Below are positions 1 through 8,743 of a stretch of 52,769 bases of DNA, piece after piece. Numbering within the stretch: the stretch's first letter is position 1; each line of letters starts with the position of its first letter. The notes under the pieces are model-generated. The model made no database searches and had not been told where the DNA came from. It was given only the letters and a program-made list of their open reading frames with translations. Origin of the DNA: Zhenpiania hominis (GTDB lineage: Bacteria; Bacillota; Clostridia; Peptostreptococcales; Anaerovoracaceae); the NCBI RefSeq assembly GCF_014333425.1, contig NZ_JACRYT010000020.1:1-52769 (forward strand), in the 5' to 3' direction. Position numbers and translations under genes: made by a program.

Positions 1-18
1 TTCTTCATTGATGTTCAT
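1..18 (-). CDS. Start of a minus-strand gene running off the left edge
   Basis: Only six codons are visible (Met-Asn-Ile-Asn-Glu-Glu). The ATG is preceded by GAGGGGAAAATAT, a good ribosome-binding site at normal spacing, which is the only reason for calling it. It lies downstream of the SGNH pseudogene in the same direction, so it could be the next gene of the polysaccharide locus. Product unknown. Confidence 0.35.
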
Positions 19-368
19 ATATTTTCCCCTCAAAAACCTAAAAAGTACTAAAAATCCTTTAAAGGCATTTTAATACTTTTTGTGTGCTCAATCTATGCAT
101 GGGCTATTTACCGTTTACGTTTCTTCACAGTCTCGAACAATTTATCCGTCGAACAAAAATAGAAGGTCGCATATCAAGCTATCCTTCTATATATTTTAAC
201 TTATCAATTTGGAGTGTCCAGTTACATATGTAAAAGATTTAGGCTTGTCCAGTTTTCAGGCTCCATCCCAAATTATTTATCCTTGACATAGGGTACAGTT
301 TATTAGAATTTTTTCATATTTTGAAACAGTCCCATATTAAAACTTTTTACAACACCATTCAACTCTTT
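19..368. other. Intergenic stretch without a recognisable gene
   Basis: About 350 AT-rich bases with no convincing coding sequence on either strand. It holds an 8-base inverted repeat (ATAGAAGG at 159-166, CCTTCTAT at 183-190, 16-base loop), which may be a weak hairpin, and a 9-base direct repeat TGTCCAGTT at 215-223 and 246-254. The direct repeat resembles the short repeats found at insertion-sequence ends, but no transposase remains, so this is only a hint of a decayed mobile element. Confidence 0.4.
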
Positions 369-1442
369 TTATTTATCCAATTTATTCTGCTTTTTCTCCA
401 CAAACTCCACATACGATTCATAGGACTCGTCCCAACTCTTGTAAGCAGGATCGCCTCTATGATCTTCCATATCATAATGCTCTGCAATGTAATTCGCTAA
501 GTATTTCGTATATTTTTCCGCACCTAAAATGTTCGCATGATTTGAGTTATAAAAGTCTGTCTCCCAATTAATACCGACATCTTCAACCAATTCCTTCGTA
601 TTGAAATTCAATACCGGATACCCTCTCTCTTCTGCGATTCTTACCGCCTCGTTCAGTCGGCCCACATTGTCTTCTTTCGCTGAAAAAGGAGACAACACAA
701 AGAGCACTTCTGTATCAATGGAATCACAATAATCCAAAAGGTCATTAAACATTCGTTCTGTTTCTGGAGCTAATTTCTCCGTATTCTCCGTATATACTGC
801 CGGTTTCTGAGGTTTTTGAGCAAAGGTTTTTCCCTCGCTCAAAGTAAATCCCTTCCACAATGATTTTGCGTCACGATTCCAGAGGTCATCAGAACTCAAA
901 TCACCGCCGTTCCATCTGCTGTGGTATTAAAAAAAAGGAACATAGTAGCTCGTTCTATCATCAACAATATCATTGTCTCCCGGAAGTGCAAAATCGATTG
1001 ACTCATCGATACATTCGATCCTTTCCTTAGAAAACCGCATAGAGTCCGTTACTTTTCGCAGACCTCCTTCGGAAACTCGATCGCATCCTCTGTTCAGCCA
1101 TCGCAGTTCTACAATAAAAAGATCCGGATTCTGTGTCTTCTCCACTTCTTTCATCAGGGATTTGACAACAACAAAGGGCTGCCCGCTGGTTCCCATATTA
1201 TATACGGTCATCCCAGTCTCATGGTAAGCTAGAGGGGCGCTCCAATATCGATTTGCGTTACTGGAACCAAAATAAAAACCGTCTATCGTATTTTCTTTTT
1301 CACTGTAAAATTGGTTGAAATTCTGCTTACTTTCCTCTGATTCCGCTATGGAAAAGACCTGATTCAAATAAAGGAACGCAATTCCGAGGATCAGAAGAAA
1401 AATCAGGCATCTTATCAAATTGTTTCTGCTAGCCTTTGACAT
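369..1442 (-). pseudogene. SGNH/DltD-type acyl-transfer protein split by an in-frame TAA
   Basis: Two open stretches (927-1442 and 369-926) lie in the same frame, separated only by TAA at 927-929. The first 171 residues have an N-terminal membrane anchor (about residues 9-28) and the SGNH block I signature FYFGSSN near residue 60. The second part begins YHSRWNGGDL, matching the usual FF-K-YHSRW stretch of such proteins, and ends with the catalytic SNHANILGAEKY segment. Together they make about 357 positions, normal for DltD-like or AlgJ-like partners of MBOAT proteins. A single A-to-T change (AAA Lys to TAA) next to a run of eight Ts would explain the stop. In intact form it would work on the outer face of the membrane with the MBOAT and carrier protein upstream to acylate a surface polymer. 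A sequencing error is not excluded. Confidence 0.75.
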
Positions 1443-1472
1443 AGTTACTCCATTCTTTTTTCTTTCTTCTCA

Positions 1473-3046
1473 TTAAAACCCTCTGTAAATAAAAGTGCTT
1501 GCATCATAGCCAGGTCCGTAAACACCCATAACCAGTACAACCATAAATGCTGCCAGATAAATTCCCCAACGGAAAAGGATATTCTGTCTTGCCAGAGATT
1601 CCCGGATTTTTATTCCGTTTTCCTGCATCAGACTGATGACAAACCATACTGCGCATCCCACCAGCAGCAGAGCGTAATCCTCGTAAGTCAGACCAAGTTC
1701 CACAAGATGGTCGTTCAAGAAAATACCCGGGTTGAATACAAGGGCGGACTTCATCATAGAAATCGCCACGCCAAAGGAAGCTGCTTTCGGCAAAACCCTT
1801 CCGATTACAACCAGCAGGAAGGTCCTGCAGATTTTGAACAGTCTCCAACTGAAAGTCGTAGTGTCAATATGGAGAATTTTTTCCAATTTACGCAAAAACG
1901 GTTCAAATATCAGGCCCAGAATAATCAGACCGCCGTTATAAAGACCATAAGCGATATACTTAAATTCCGCGCCATGCCAGATACCAATCGTTAGGAAGGT
2001 AGCAAGCTGGGCTACAAGGACAGGGAACAGCTTGCCCAGACGGTCTCCAAATACTTTTCTCAGCTTCTTTCCCGCTTTTCCAAAGGTTTTGGAAAGAGAA
2101 ATCGGATAGAAGATATAGTCCCGACACCAATTCCCCAGAGTAATATGCCATCTTCTCCAGAATTCGGAGATACTGTCGGAAAAGTACGGACGCTGGAAGT
2201 TGTCAACCATATCAATGCCGAGAATCCTCGCCACGCCTCTGGCTATATCAATACCGCCGGAAAAGTCTCCGTAAATCTGTATGCTGTAAAAAAGCAGCGC
2301 CAGAAGAATATAGAAACCCTGATATTCGGTATGGTTGTCAAACACCTCATTTACCAGAATTCCGGCCCGGTCGGCGATTACCAGCTTCTTAAAAAATCCC
2401 CACAGCATCAGCTGCGCGCCAAAGGTCAGATTCGTATAGGAAAAGGCGTGACCCTTATAAAGCTGCCCTGCCAGCTGATCGTAACGGCTGATCGGGCCCT
2501 GTATGATCTGCGGGAAAAAGGACACAAACAAAGCGAATTTAAAAATATTAGAATCCGCTTCGAATTTATTCCTATATAAATCGATGATATACGCAACCGA
2601 CTGGAACGTATAAAAAGAAATGCCTAATGGAATCAGAAATCCGGCATCAAAATGGATCCCCAGTCCGAGAGCTTCAATGTAATAACGGAAGTATTTTACA
2701 ACGGCCAGCACGCCAAAGTTCAAAATCAGTACCAGCGCGACCATTTTCCGCTTTTTCTTCTGAACTGCCGCTTTTCTCGCCTTCTTTTCTTCCCTGGTCA
2801 GTTCACTTCCATGTTCTTCGATATACTTTTTATGCTCTGTGTTTTTACGGCCGATATATCTCCCCCCCCCAAGAACGTGATAATGGTCGTAAACAGCACA
2901 AATACAAAGGTCTTCGGGCTTGAAATCAAATAGAACACATAACTGGCTGCCAAAAGAACGGTCCATCTGGCAGCCTTAGGAACAACATAATAAACGAATA
3001 CAACAATAAGCACAAATACTAAGAAATAGAATGACGTAAATGCCAC
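1473..3046 (-). pseudogene. MBOAT acyltransferase (DltB/AlgI type) with a poly-G frameshift
   Basis: The N-terminus (start 3046, MAFTSFYFLVFVL, several membrane helices) and the rest of the protein (running to 1473) are in different frames that meet at nine Gs on the coding strand (2862-2870). Ten Gs would join TIITFLGGG to RYIGRKNTEHKKYIEEHG and give about 524 residues, normal for the family. The rest is intact, with SISEFWRRWHITLGNW and the catalytic His in IGIWHGAEF. MBOAT proteins pass an activated acyl or D-alanyl group from a carrier protein across the membrane to an SGNH partner; here the carrier gene lies 19 bases upstream and the SGNH gene 30 bases downstream. The homopolymer could be a slippage (phase-variation) site, a true null, or a sequencing error. 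Confidence 0.8.
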
Positions 3047-3065
3047 TTTCTTATACTCCTTTCGC

Positions 3066-3293
3066 TTATCCCTGTGCTCTTGTAATTAACTCCACCATTG
3101 CGTCTACGGAATTGAAATTTTCCGGTACTAAATCTTCTACGGAAATTTCCACATCAAATTCGTCATTCAGTTCGCCGACAATCGCTACGATATCCAACGA
3201 TTCTAAAATTCCATCGTCAATTAACTTTGTACTATTTTCAAAGTCCACGTCGCTGCGTACGCCGGTTAAAATTTCTAAAATTGTTTCTCTCAT
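3066..3293 (-). CDS. Acyl carrier protein (DltC-like)
   Basis: This 75-residue protein has the phosphopantetheine site DDGILESLD, with Ser32 as the expected attachment residue, and the acidic four-helix look of a carrier protein. It would hold a thioester-bound acyl or aminoacyl group for the MBOAT protein encoded 19 bases downstream. That arrangement is the DltC-DltB-DltD order found in teichoic-acid D-alanylation and related capsule acylation. No DltA-like adenylating ligase is visible in the window, so the group carried is unknown and the charging enzyme must lie elsewhere. A strong promoter about 95 bases upstream suggests that it leads its own transcript. Confidence 0.85.
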   Translation of the reverse strand: MRETILEILTGVRSDVDFENSTKLIDDGILESLDIVAIVGELNDEFDVEISVEDLVPENFNSVDAMVELITRAQG

Positions 3294-3386
3294 AACGATA
3301 ATCTCACTCCTTGCAAACTCACTTCTTATTTTCTTCTGTTAATGAATAGCGCTTTGACGCTTTTGCGGCCAATCAAGCCATTATTG

Positions 3387-3415
3387 ATATTAGCACGCTC
3401 CTTTATTTTCGTCAA
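3387..3415 (-). promoter_or_regulatory. Sigma-A-type promoter for the carrier protein-MBOAT-SGNH unit
   Basis: On the minus strand TTGACG (3410-3415) and TAATAT (3387-3392) are separated by exactly 17 bases, close to consensus. The site lies in the 171-base gap between the SDR gene and the carrier protein gene, so the acylation module can be transcribed separately from the genes upstream. Confidence 0.7.
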
Positions 3416-3464
3416 GAGGCTTCCGTAATCGTCAAGATTTTTTCACCAAATCTTCATTCTGCTT

Positions 3465-4493
3465 CTATTCTTCCAGATACGCCACGGTCCGCATCAAGCC
3501 TTCTTTCAGCGTATAGGAAGGTTTCCATCCAAGCTTCCTGATTTTATCACTGTTTAAAATTCCCAGTGTAAACGGAGCGCATCCTGTATTCTCATCTGCT
3601 TTCGGAAGATCAAAAACTAATTTCAGATTCCGCTCCGGATAAGCATCCACCAGCGTCTGTGCCAGCTCCCGTATGGAAACGGTAGATTCTTCCGAAGCAA
3701 TATTATATACAAGCTCTTGTGAATTCAGCAGGATATAAAACAGCGCCGCTACCGCATCGCTTACATAGGTATAGGTGCGGACTGCCAAACCCTCGCTTTT
3801 CAGCACGATATCCTCATTACGGATTACATTCCGCAGAAAATCCGCCTGCACCCGCCCATCGTCGATGGACATCCCCGGGCCGAAGGTATGGGCCAGTCTG
3901 GCAATTTTTGTGTTCATGCCATACTGCTGCCGGAAACACGAACACATGGTTTCCGCCGCTTTTTTACCCTCCGGATAGCAGGAGCGAGGTTCCAGCGGAT
4001 CGACAAATCCGTAGGTGTCTTCCGTAAACTCCCTCTGCCCTTCATATGGCTGTCCATAGATCTCTCTTGATGAGATGAAAAGATATCCTTTGGCGTTACT
4101 CTTTCGTGCCAGTTCCAGAGTATAATAGGTCCCTAATGTATTGGCGGCAATCGTACCCGCCGGATCTTCCCTCATAATCAAAGGACTCGCCGGGCTCGCC
4201 GCGTGAATGATATAGTCAAAACGAACATCCGTCTCAATCTCCCGAGACACGCTCTGTGTAATCAGAGACACCCGCTTCTTCAGATCCTCCGGCATTTTTT
4301 CTGGATGCCGTACCAGCCCATACAGCTTCATATCGTAATGCTCTGAATCATTCAACGCCGCTAAGGTCCGCAGCATATAAGTTCCCAGCATTCCGGAGGC
4401 TCCTGTTACAAGCACAGCCGCGGACTTCAGCTTTTCCCACTGAATATCCGCGCTGAGAATATTTTTTATATCTTCTTCCATTATTCTTGACAT
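3465..4493 (-). CDS. NAD(P)-dependent SDR, epimerase/dehydratase family
   Basis: An extended short-chain dehydrogenase of 342 residues. It has the Rossmann glycine motif GASGMLG (31-37), the catalytic Ser region SSREIYG (141-147) and YxxxK (Tyr173, Lys177), then a sugar-nucleotide-type C-terminal domain ending in LGWKPSYTLKEGL. The stop is 13 bases from the start of nothing else downstream in its operon, while upstream the cytidylyltransferase gene ends only 13 bases before it. Its partner and the polyol-phosphate transferase suggest that it makes or modifies the polyol or sugar that is activated as a CDP derivative. It is not the zinc alcohol dehydrogenase TarJ normally paired with TarI. Whether it reduces ribulose-5-phosphate or acts on a nucleotide sugar cannot be told from the sequence. 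Confidence 0.8.
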   Translation of the reverse strand: MSRIMEEDIKNILSADIQWEKLKSAAVLVTGASGMLGTYMLRTLAALNDSEHYDMKLYGLVRHPEKMPEDLKKRVSLITQSVSREIETDVRFDYIIHAASPASPLIMREDPAGTIAANTLGTYYTLELARKSNAKGYLFISSREIYGQPYEGQREFTEDTYGFVDPLEPRSCYPEGKKAAETMCSCFRQQYGMNTKIARLAHTFGPGMSIDDGRVQADFLRNVIRNEDIVLKSEGLAVRTYTYVSDAVAALFYILLNSQELVYNIASEESTVSIRELAQTLVDAYPERNLKLVFDLPKADENTGCAPFTLGILNSDKIRKLGWKPSYTLKEGLMRTVAYLEE

Positions 4494-4506
4494 ATATGAT
4501 TCTCCT

Positions 4507-5268
4507 CTATTTGTTTAGTTTTCCGGGAACTTCCTTTTCCGCGAATCCGAAAACCTGTTCAGTTTCTCTGTACTGGATCATGGCCCGGAAGGTGTAGAGA
4601 TCTTCCGGGGTCGTCACTTTAATGTTACCCCGGTTTCCCAGCACAATCGCGATTTCCTTTCCGTTTTGTTTCATCAACGTACACGTATCCACAATTCCCT
4701 CATACCCGGGATTGACTTCCCGCATTTTATGATGGGCCTCCATCACTTCCCCGAGATAAAAGCACTGCGGCGCCTGCGCGGTAAACAGTTCTTTCCGCGG
4801 CGGCACTTCCTCTACAAATTGTCCGTCCCGGCTGATCACCGGAGTCTCAAACAGCGCGTTGCAGGTTACGGCGGAACCTTTTTCTTTCACACATTCCAGC
4901 ACATCGTCGATAAGTTCAGAAGTGATACAGGGCCTTACGCCATCGTGAATCAATACCACGGATCCCGGATCGTTTTCCTCTGCCGCCGCGCTGAGAGCGT
5001 TGTAAATGGAGTCCTGGCCGGTCGCCCCTCCCGGAACAATGCCTGCCACTTTGCTGATAAAATGGCGCTGAACATATTTCTCCAGCTTTGAAATATAGTC
5101 CGCTTTACACGCAATATAGATCTTGTCAATGTCCGGATGTTCTTCAAAAATATCCAGCGTATGAATGATAATCGGTTTTCCGTTTACTTCAATAAACTGT
5201 TTTGGAAGTCCCGCTCCCATTCTGGCGCCGCTTCCGCCGGCAAAGATAATCGCGATATTGGCTCCCAT
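4507..5268 (-). CDS. IspD/TarI-type cytidylyltransferase
   Basis: 253 residues with the nucleotidyltransferase signature FAGGSGARMGAGLPKQF (9-25), VLIHDGVRP near residue 107 and the IKVTTPEDL motif near the C-terminus. This family transfers CMP from CTP to a polyol phosphate, either methylerythritol-4-phosphate (IspD) or ribitol-5-phosphate (TarI). Its place between an SDR and a TagF-like polymerase, all within 13 bases of each other, favours a TarI-like role that supplies CDP-ribitol or a related CDP-polyol for a teichoic-acid-like polymer. No other isoprenoid gene is present. Confidence 0.85.
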   Translation of the reverse strand: MGANIAIIFAGGSGARMGAGLPKQFIEVNGKPIIIHTLDIFEEHPDIDKIYIACKADYISKLEKYVQRHFISKVAGIVPGGATGQDSIYNALSAAAEENDPGSVVLIHDGVRPCITSELIDDVLECVKEKGSAVTCNALFETPVISRDGQFVEEVPPRKELFTAQAPQCFYLGEVMEAHHKMREVNPGYEGIVDTCTLMKQNGKEIAIVLGNRGNIKVTTPEDLYTFRAMIQYRETEQVFGFAEKEVPGKLNK

Positions 5269-5270
5269 CT

Positions 5271-6971
5271 CTAACTCTCCTTTTTCAGTAAAATTTTATC
5301 AATTACCCGGTCACAGGCGTGGCCGTCATATTCCCCAAAGTTTTCTTCCACAAACCGCTCTATTTTCTCAGTTTCAAAATCCTGTTCTCTCAGAGCCCGC
5401 ATCATTTCCGCAAAAGTGTCGCATACCTTTCCAGGCGCGCATTCCTTGACGCTCCTGTGCACGCCCCGAGTCAGCTCGTACATATGGCGGTCATAAGTAA
5501 AGAACAGTACCGGTTTTTTCATCAGGGCGTACTCGTAGTAGTTTGATGAGTAGTCTGTAATCAGTAAGTCCGTAATATAATACAAATCATTAATATTCGG
5601 ATAGTCTCCAAAATCAAAAATCCGATCCCGGAATTTCTTTGGAATCTCAATAGGATCACTTACGAAGGGATGCATCTTAATCAGGAACACATATTCCTCT
5701 CCGCAGAACTCATAGAGCTGTTTCAAATCCAACTGTTCATAATCGTAGTAAGCAGATTTCTGCCCGGTTCCCCGGAAGGTAGGCGCGAGCAGAATTACCT
5801 TTTTTCCTTTCAGGGCCGGATACTGGCTGTAAAATTCCTTTCTGAACTCATCGATTTTTTCTTTATCCAGAAAATCATCCAGCCGCGGCATTCCAACCGG
5901 AAGAAACGCGTCTTTTTCAATGCCGAAAACCTCTTCATAAACGTGGACCAGATTTTTTGATCCGGTCAGAGCATAGGTATAGGCCTTATGGCAGGACTCG
6001 GAAGGGAACGGCGATCCTGCCTTTCCGAACCGGCTGTATCCCACGGATTTGAATCCTTCTCCCGCATGCCACACCTGCACCAGCTTCGTTCTCTTTGACA
6101 GCTTGAAAAATCCAAACAGGGGAGCATAATCGTCAATAAAGATAATGTCCTGTCTGACCACGCGAAAAACAGTCTTGATCCAGCTCAGAACGCTAGTATG
6201 TTCTCCCACGGCTGTCCGGAAAGCATAAGATAGTTTAAACTCTTTGTCAAGACCCCGTTCTTTGATACGTTCATCGATATATTTCAGATTCCCCCAGAGG
6301 TAGTCTTTTGTTTCAGACATAAAGAGAATCCGTTTTCCATTTTTCGGCGTTAAAGCCGCCGCTATATGATAGAAAATACGAATCAGACGAATAACCGTAA
6401 ACATGTAAAAGCGGTTCAGCTTGCCCAGGAAGGTAAACGCTTCCTTGATATATTTCCGCTTACGCCACTTTTTATTCATGATCATAAAGTAGTTATTGAA
6501 ATATAGCTCCAGATTTTCCCCATCAAAACAGGTCAGGCTGAAGGAAAGGTTGTAAGCGTATTTTCCCCTTCCATAACGGAAAATCCTCGACCGCTCGTCC
6601 AGGTGATATCCCAGCTCCGTAGTCACGCTGGAAACACAGAAGCCCTCCGGCACAATGGCGGCAATTCTCCACTGCCCGTTGTCCAAAAATTCTCGGCCGT
6701 TTGCTGCCGACAGATTCAAGGTAAAAGAATAAACATTGTCCTTGCAGGACTCCGGAACCAATTCCACCGTCTCATTGATCTGCAGCTCCAAAATCGGCTC
6801 CGCGCCTTTTTTCAAGACCTGCTTTTGATTGATGACCGCGCGCCGGAATCTTGCCAAAACAAATTTAGGCTGTTCCGGCCCCGGATAGTTGCTTTCTATC
6901 TCAAAATGCAGGAAAATACGTTCCCACTCCAGACGAATCATTTGAAATTTAAAATCTCTGCACCACTCCAT
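5271..6971 (-). CDS. CDP-polyol phosphotransferase (TagF/TarL-like)
   Basis: 566 residues. The N-terminal 170 or so residues are a beta-rich domain like those found ahead of TagF-type catalytic domains. The catalytic part has LVQVWHAGEGFKSVGY (His near residue 300) and LLITDYSSNYYEYALMKKPVLFF, the two motifs that bind the CDP-polyol donor. Enzymes of this family add glycerol- or ribitol-phosphate units from the CDP-linked donor to a lipid-linked glycan at the inner face of the membrane. It lies two bases upstream of the cytidylyltransferase that probably makes its donor, and a promoter precedes it, so the three genes 6971-3465 form a likely operon. Confidence 0.85.
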   Translation of the reverse strand: MEWCRDFKFQMIRLEWERIFLHFEIESNYPGPEQPKFVLARFRRAVINQKQVLKKGAEPILELQINETVELVPESCKDNVYSFTLNLSAANGREFLDNGQWRIAAIVPEGFCVSSVTTELGYHLDERSRIFRYGRGKYAYNLSFSLTCFDGENLELYFNNYFMIMNKKWRKRKYIKEAFTFLGKLNRFYMFTVIRLIRIFYHIAAALTPKNGKRILFMSETKDYLWGNLKYIDERIKERGLDKEFKLSYAFRTAVGEHTSVLSWIKTVFRVVRQDIIFIDDYAPLFGFFKLSKRTKLVQVWHAGEGFKSVGYSRFGKAGSPFPSESCHKAYTYALTGSKNLVHVYEEVFGIEKDAFLPVGMPRLDDFLDKEKIDEFRKEFYSQYPALKGKKVILLAPTFRGTGQKSAYYDYEQLDLKQLYEFCGEEYVFLIKMHPFVSDPIEIPKKFRDRIFDFGDYPNINDLYYITDLLITDYSSNYYEYALMKKPVLFFTYDRHMYELTRGVHRSVKECAPGKVCDTFAEMMRALREQDFETEKIERFVEENFGEYDGHACDRVIDKILLKKES

Positions 6972-7005
6972 GAATTACTGTGTCCTCCCTGATATTTGCT
7001 TGTAT

Positions 7006-7034
7006 ATCGTACCATAAATCGGTTGAAAATACAA
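7006..7034 (-). promoter_or_regulatory. Promoter for the TagF-TarI-SDR operon
   Basis: TTGTAT (7029-7034) and TACGAT (7006-7011) on the minus strand are spaced by 17 bases, about 35 bases upstream of the TagF-like start codon and just after the end of the preceding glycosyltransferase gene. Confidence 0.55.
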
Positions 7035-7042
7035 CATTTCGC

Positions 7043-8593
7043 TCATTTGAAGCCCTCGGGCTTTTTCATCATGAACCCCTTTCCCTCTTCCGGCTGTCCT
7101 TCAATCCAATCAACAGCGCCTTTTTTCCTATATGCTAAAAAAGGAGTTCTAAACATTTTGGGAGACTTAAATACGTCACCAGCCTTGCAACTGTAACATC
7201 TTGCCGCAACCATTTTCCCCTGTTTCAACTCCATAATCGGAATCAAAATACTTTGCAGCTGTGGACGTTCCCAAAAGACACTCAAAAGTTCATTTAGTGT
7301 ATTTTCTGTAAACCAAAGCTCTTCATCAAGTATTATTATAAACTCTCCTTTAACTTGTTCGCTCAAACGTCGCTCTATCTTACGAAAGTGAAAGTTTTCT
7401 TTTGCTTTATATGTTTCAGTAACACGAGGTTCCAGTTCACCATCAGCTAGAATTTCGAAAAATGGCATTTCCTGCTTATAGCATGAATTTAAAATCCCAT
7501 TCACTTCATCTTCCATCAGAGTTCTTTTTAGATAAATCGTAACAAACGGGCGTTCCGCCGCCTTTTTTCTTGTCATCACACCTTCATGCAATCTTAATTC
7601 AGGGTTCTGCTCCAGAATCTTCTCCCACATATCCGGGAACATTTGTTGCCTGCAATATTCCAGATGTATCTCTAATTCTGTTGACAAATCCGTATCACTC
7701 AACCATAGTTTACGATAATAGTCTGCAAGAAAATCACTCCTTACAAAGCGATTATAGAACGTAGAGCGATAGATTAACCGATCCTTTATTGCCTGTGCAT
7801 AGTCGCCATCCATATGCTCTTCGGAACTACCTTCCATTTTTGTATCTTCCAGAATTCTCTTTTCCAGCAACTGAAACGTCTGGTGGGAATATTTCAACTG
7901 CTGTAAAGAAGCCATCTGCGTCGCTGATGCCTCCTCCCAGAATGGCCGCCGTCTGTATTCATACGCAATCACTGGAGCGCCAGTGATTTTCCCACAATTA
8001 TGCGCGAACTGAATTAAAAAGAGTCCGTCCTCCGTAATTTTTAAATCTGTACGGAACCGTAGATGTAATTTCTCTATCGCGGCTCTTCGAAAAAGCTTAT
8101 TACAAACGCTGAAAGCCCACAGCATATCCGGATCAAATCTTCGAATTGTTCTTTTATTTGATAGCCGAATTGAAGATTTTACCATTTTGGTGCCACTAAC
8201 ATTTCGGATTCGATACCTACCAATAACCAAATCTGCAAATTCCAATTCTGCCGCCATTACCATATTTTCTAATGCCCATTTAGGAATAAAGTCATCTGCA
8301 TCATAAAAAGCAACATAATCACCACGAGCCAAATCCATCCCCCGGTTTCTCGCCACTGAAACTCCCTGATTTTTCTGTGTATATACATGGAATCTGAAAT
8401 CAGATTTACAGTATTCTTCTATAATATCAATCGTATGGTCCTGAGATCCATCATTAATTAATAATACTTCATAATCTGCAAAGGTTTGTGCTTTCACAGA
8501 TTCGAGGGTTTCCACCAAATATTTTTCTACATTATAACAAGGTATTATAATAGATACCTTAGGCGAATCGCCATTTGTTCTTTCATCAGTCAC
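7043..8593 (-). CDS. GT2 family glycosyltransferase with a C-terminal extension
   Basis: 516 residues starting at GTG behind AAAGGAG. A standard GT-A fold begins with VSIIIPCYN, followed by the nucleotide-binding NDGS (47-50) and the metal-binding DADD (98-101), and fills about the first 250 residues. The remaining half has a second, degraded GT2-like stretch (FVTIYLKRTL, then ILDEELWFTENTLNELL) without clear catalytic residues. It should transfer a sugar to the growing glycan in the cytoplasm; donor and acceptor are not predictable. It begins beside a divergent gene, so it has its own promoter. Confidence 0.85.
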   Translation of the reverse strand: MTDERTNGDSPKVSIIIPCYNVEKYLVETLESVKAQTFADYEVLLINDGSQDHTIDIIEEYCKSDFRFHVYTQKNQGVSVARNRGMDLARGDYVAFYDADDFIPKWALENMVMAAELEFADLVIGRYRIRNVSGTKMVKSSIRLSNKRTIRRFDPDMLWAFSVCNKLFRRAAIEKLHLRFRTDLKITEDGLFLIQFAHNCGKITGAPVIAYEYRRRPFWEEASATQMASLQQLKYSHQTFQLLEKRILEDTKMEGSSEEHMDGDYAQAIKDRLIYRSTFYNRFVRSDFLADYYRKLWLSDTDLSTELEIHLEYCRQQMFPDMWEKILEQNPELRLHEGVMTRKKAAERPFVTIYLKRTLMEDEVNGILNSCYKQEMPFFEILADGELEPRVTETYKAKENFHFRKIERRLSEQVKGEFIIILDEELWFTENTLNELLSVFWERPQLQSILIPIMELKQGKMVAARCYSCKAGDVFKSPKMFRTPFLAYRKKGAVDWIEGQPEEGKGFMMKKPEGFK

Positions 8594-8631
8594 AAAACCA
8601 CTCCTTTGAATATGAATGAAACTCTATCCCA

Positions 8632-8637
8632 ATTATA
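8632..8637 (-). promoter_or_regulatory. Extended -10 promoter for the GT2 gene
   Basis: TGATATAAT on the minus strand gives a perfect -10 with the TGn extension, about 39 bases before the GTG start. The -35 region is poor, as is usual for extended -10 promoters. Confidence 0.45.
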
Positions 8638-8664
8638 TCATAGCAAATTCCCTTCTTGCATACG

Positions 8665-8693
8665 TTGACGTAATATTTTTTAAATGATATCAT
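8665..8693 (+). promoter_or_regulatory. Promoter for the divergent plus-strand gene
   Basis: TTGACG (8665-8670) and TATCAT (8688-8693) are 17 bases apart on the plus strand. It lies 51 bases upstream of the only plus-strand gene of the polysaccharide locus, which also has a good ribosome site (AAGGAAG), so that gene is probably expressed independently. Confidence 0.6.
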
Positions 8694-8743
8694 GTTATCG
8701 GGAGTTATATCCTATAATATCTGAAATTTAAAGGAAGAAAGAT

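Noticed and set aside
283..288. TTGACA on the plus strand as a promoter
   Set aside because: No suitable -10 at 16-18 bases and no plus-strand gene follows; the next gene is on the minus strand.
7052..7068. GC-rich hairpin followed by Ts as a plus-strand terminator
   Set aside because: It is formed by the last codons of the minus-strand glycosyltransferase gene and no plus-strand transcript is expected there.
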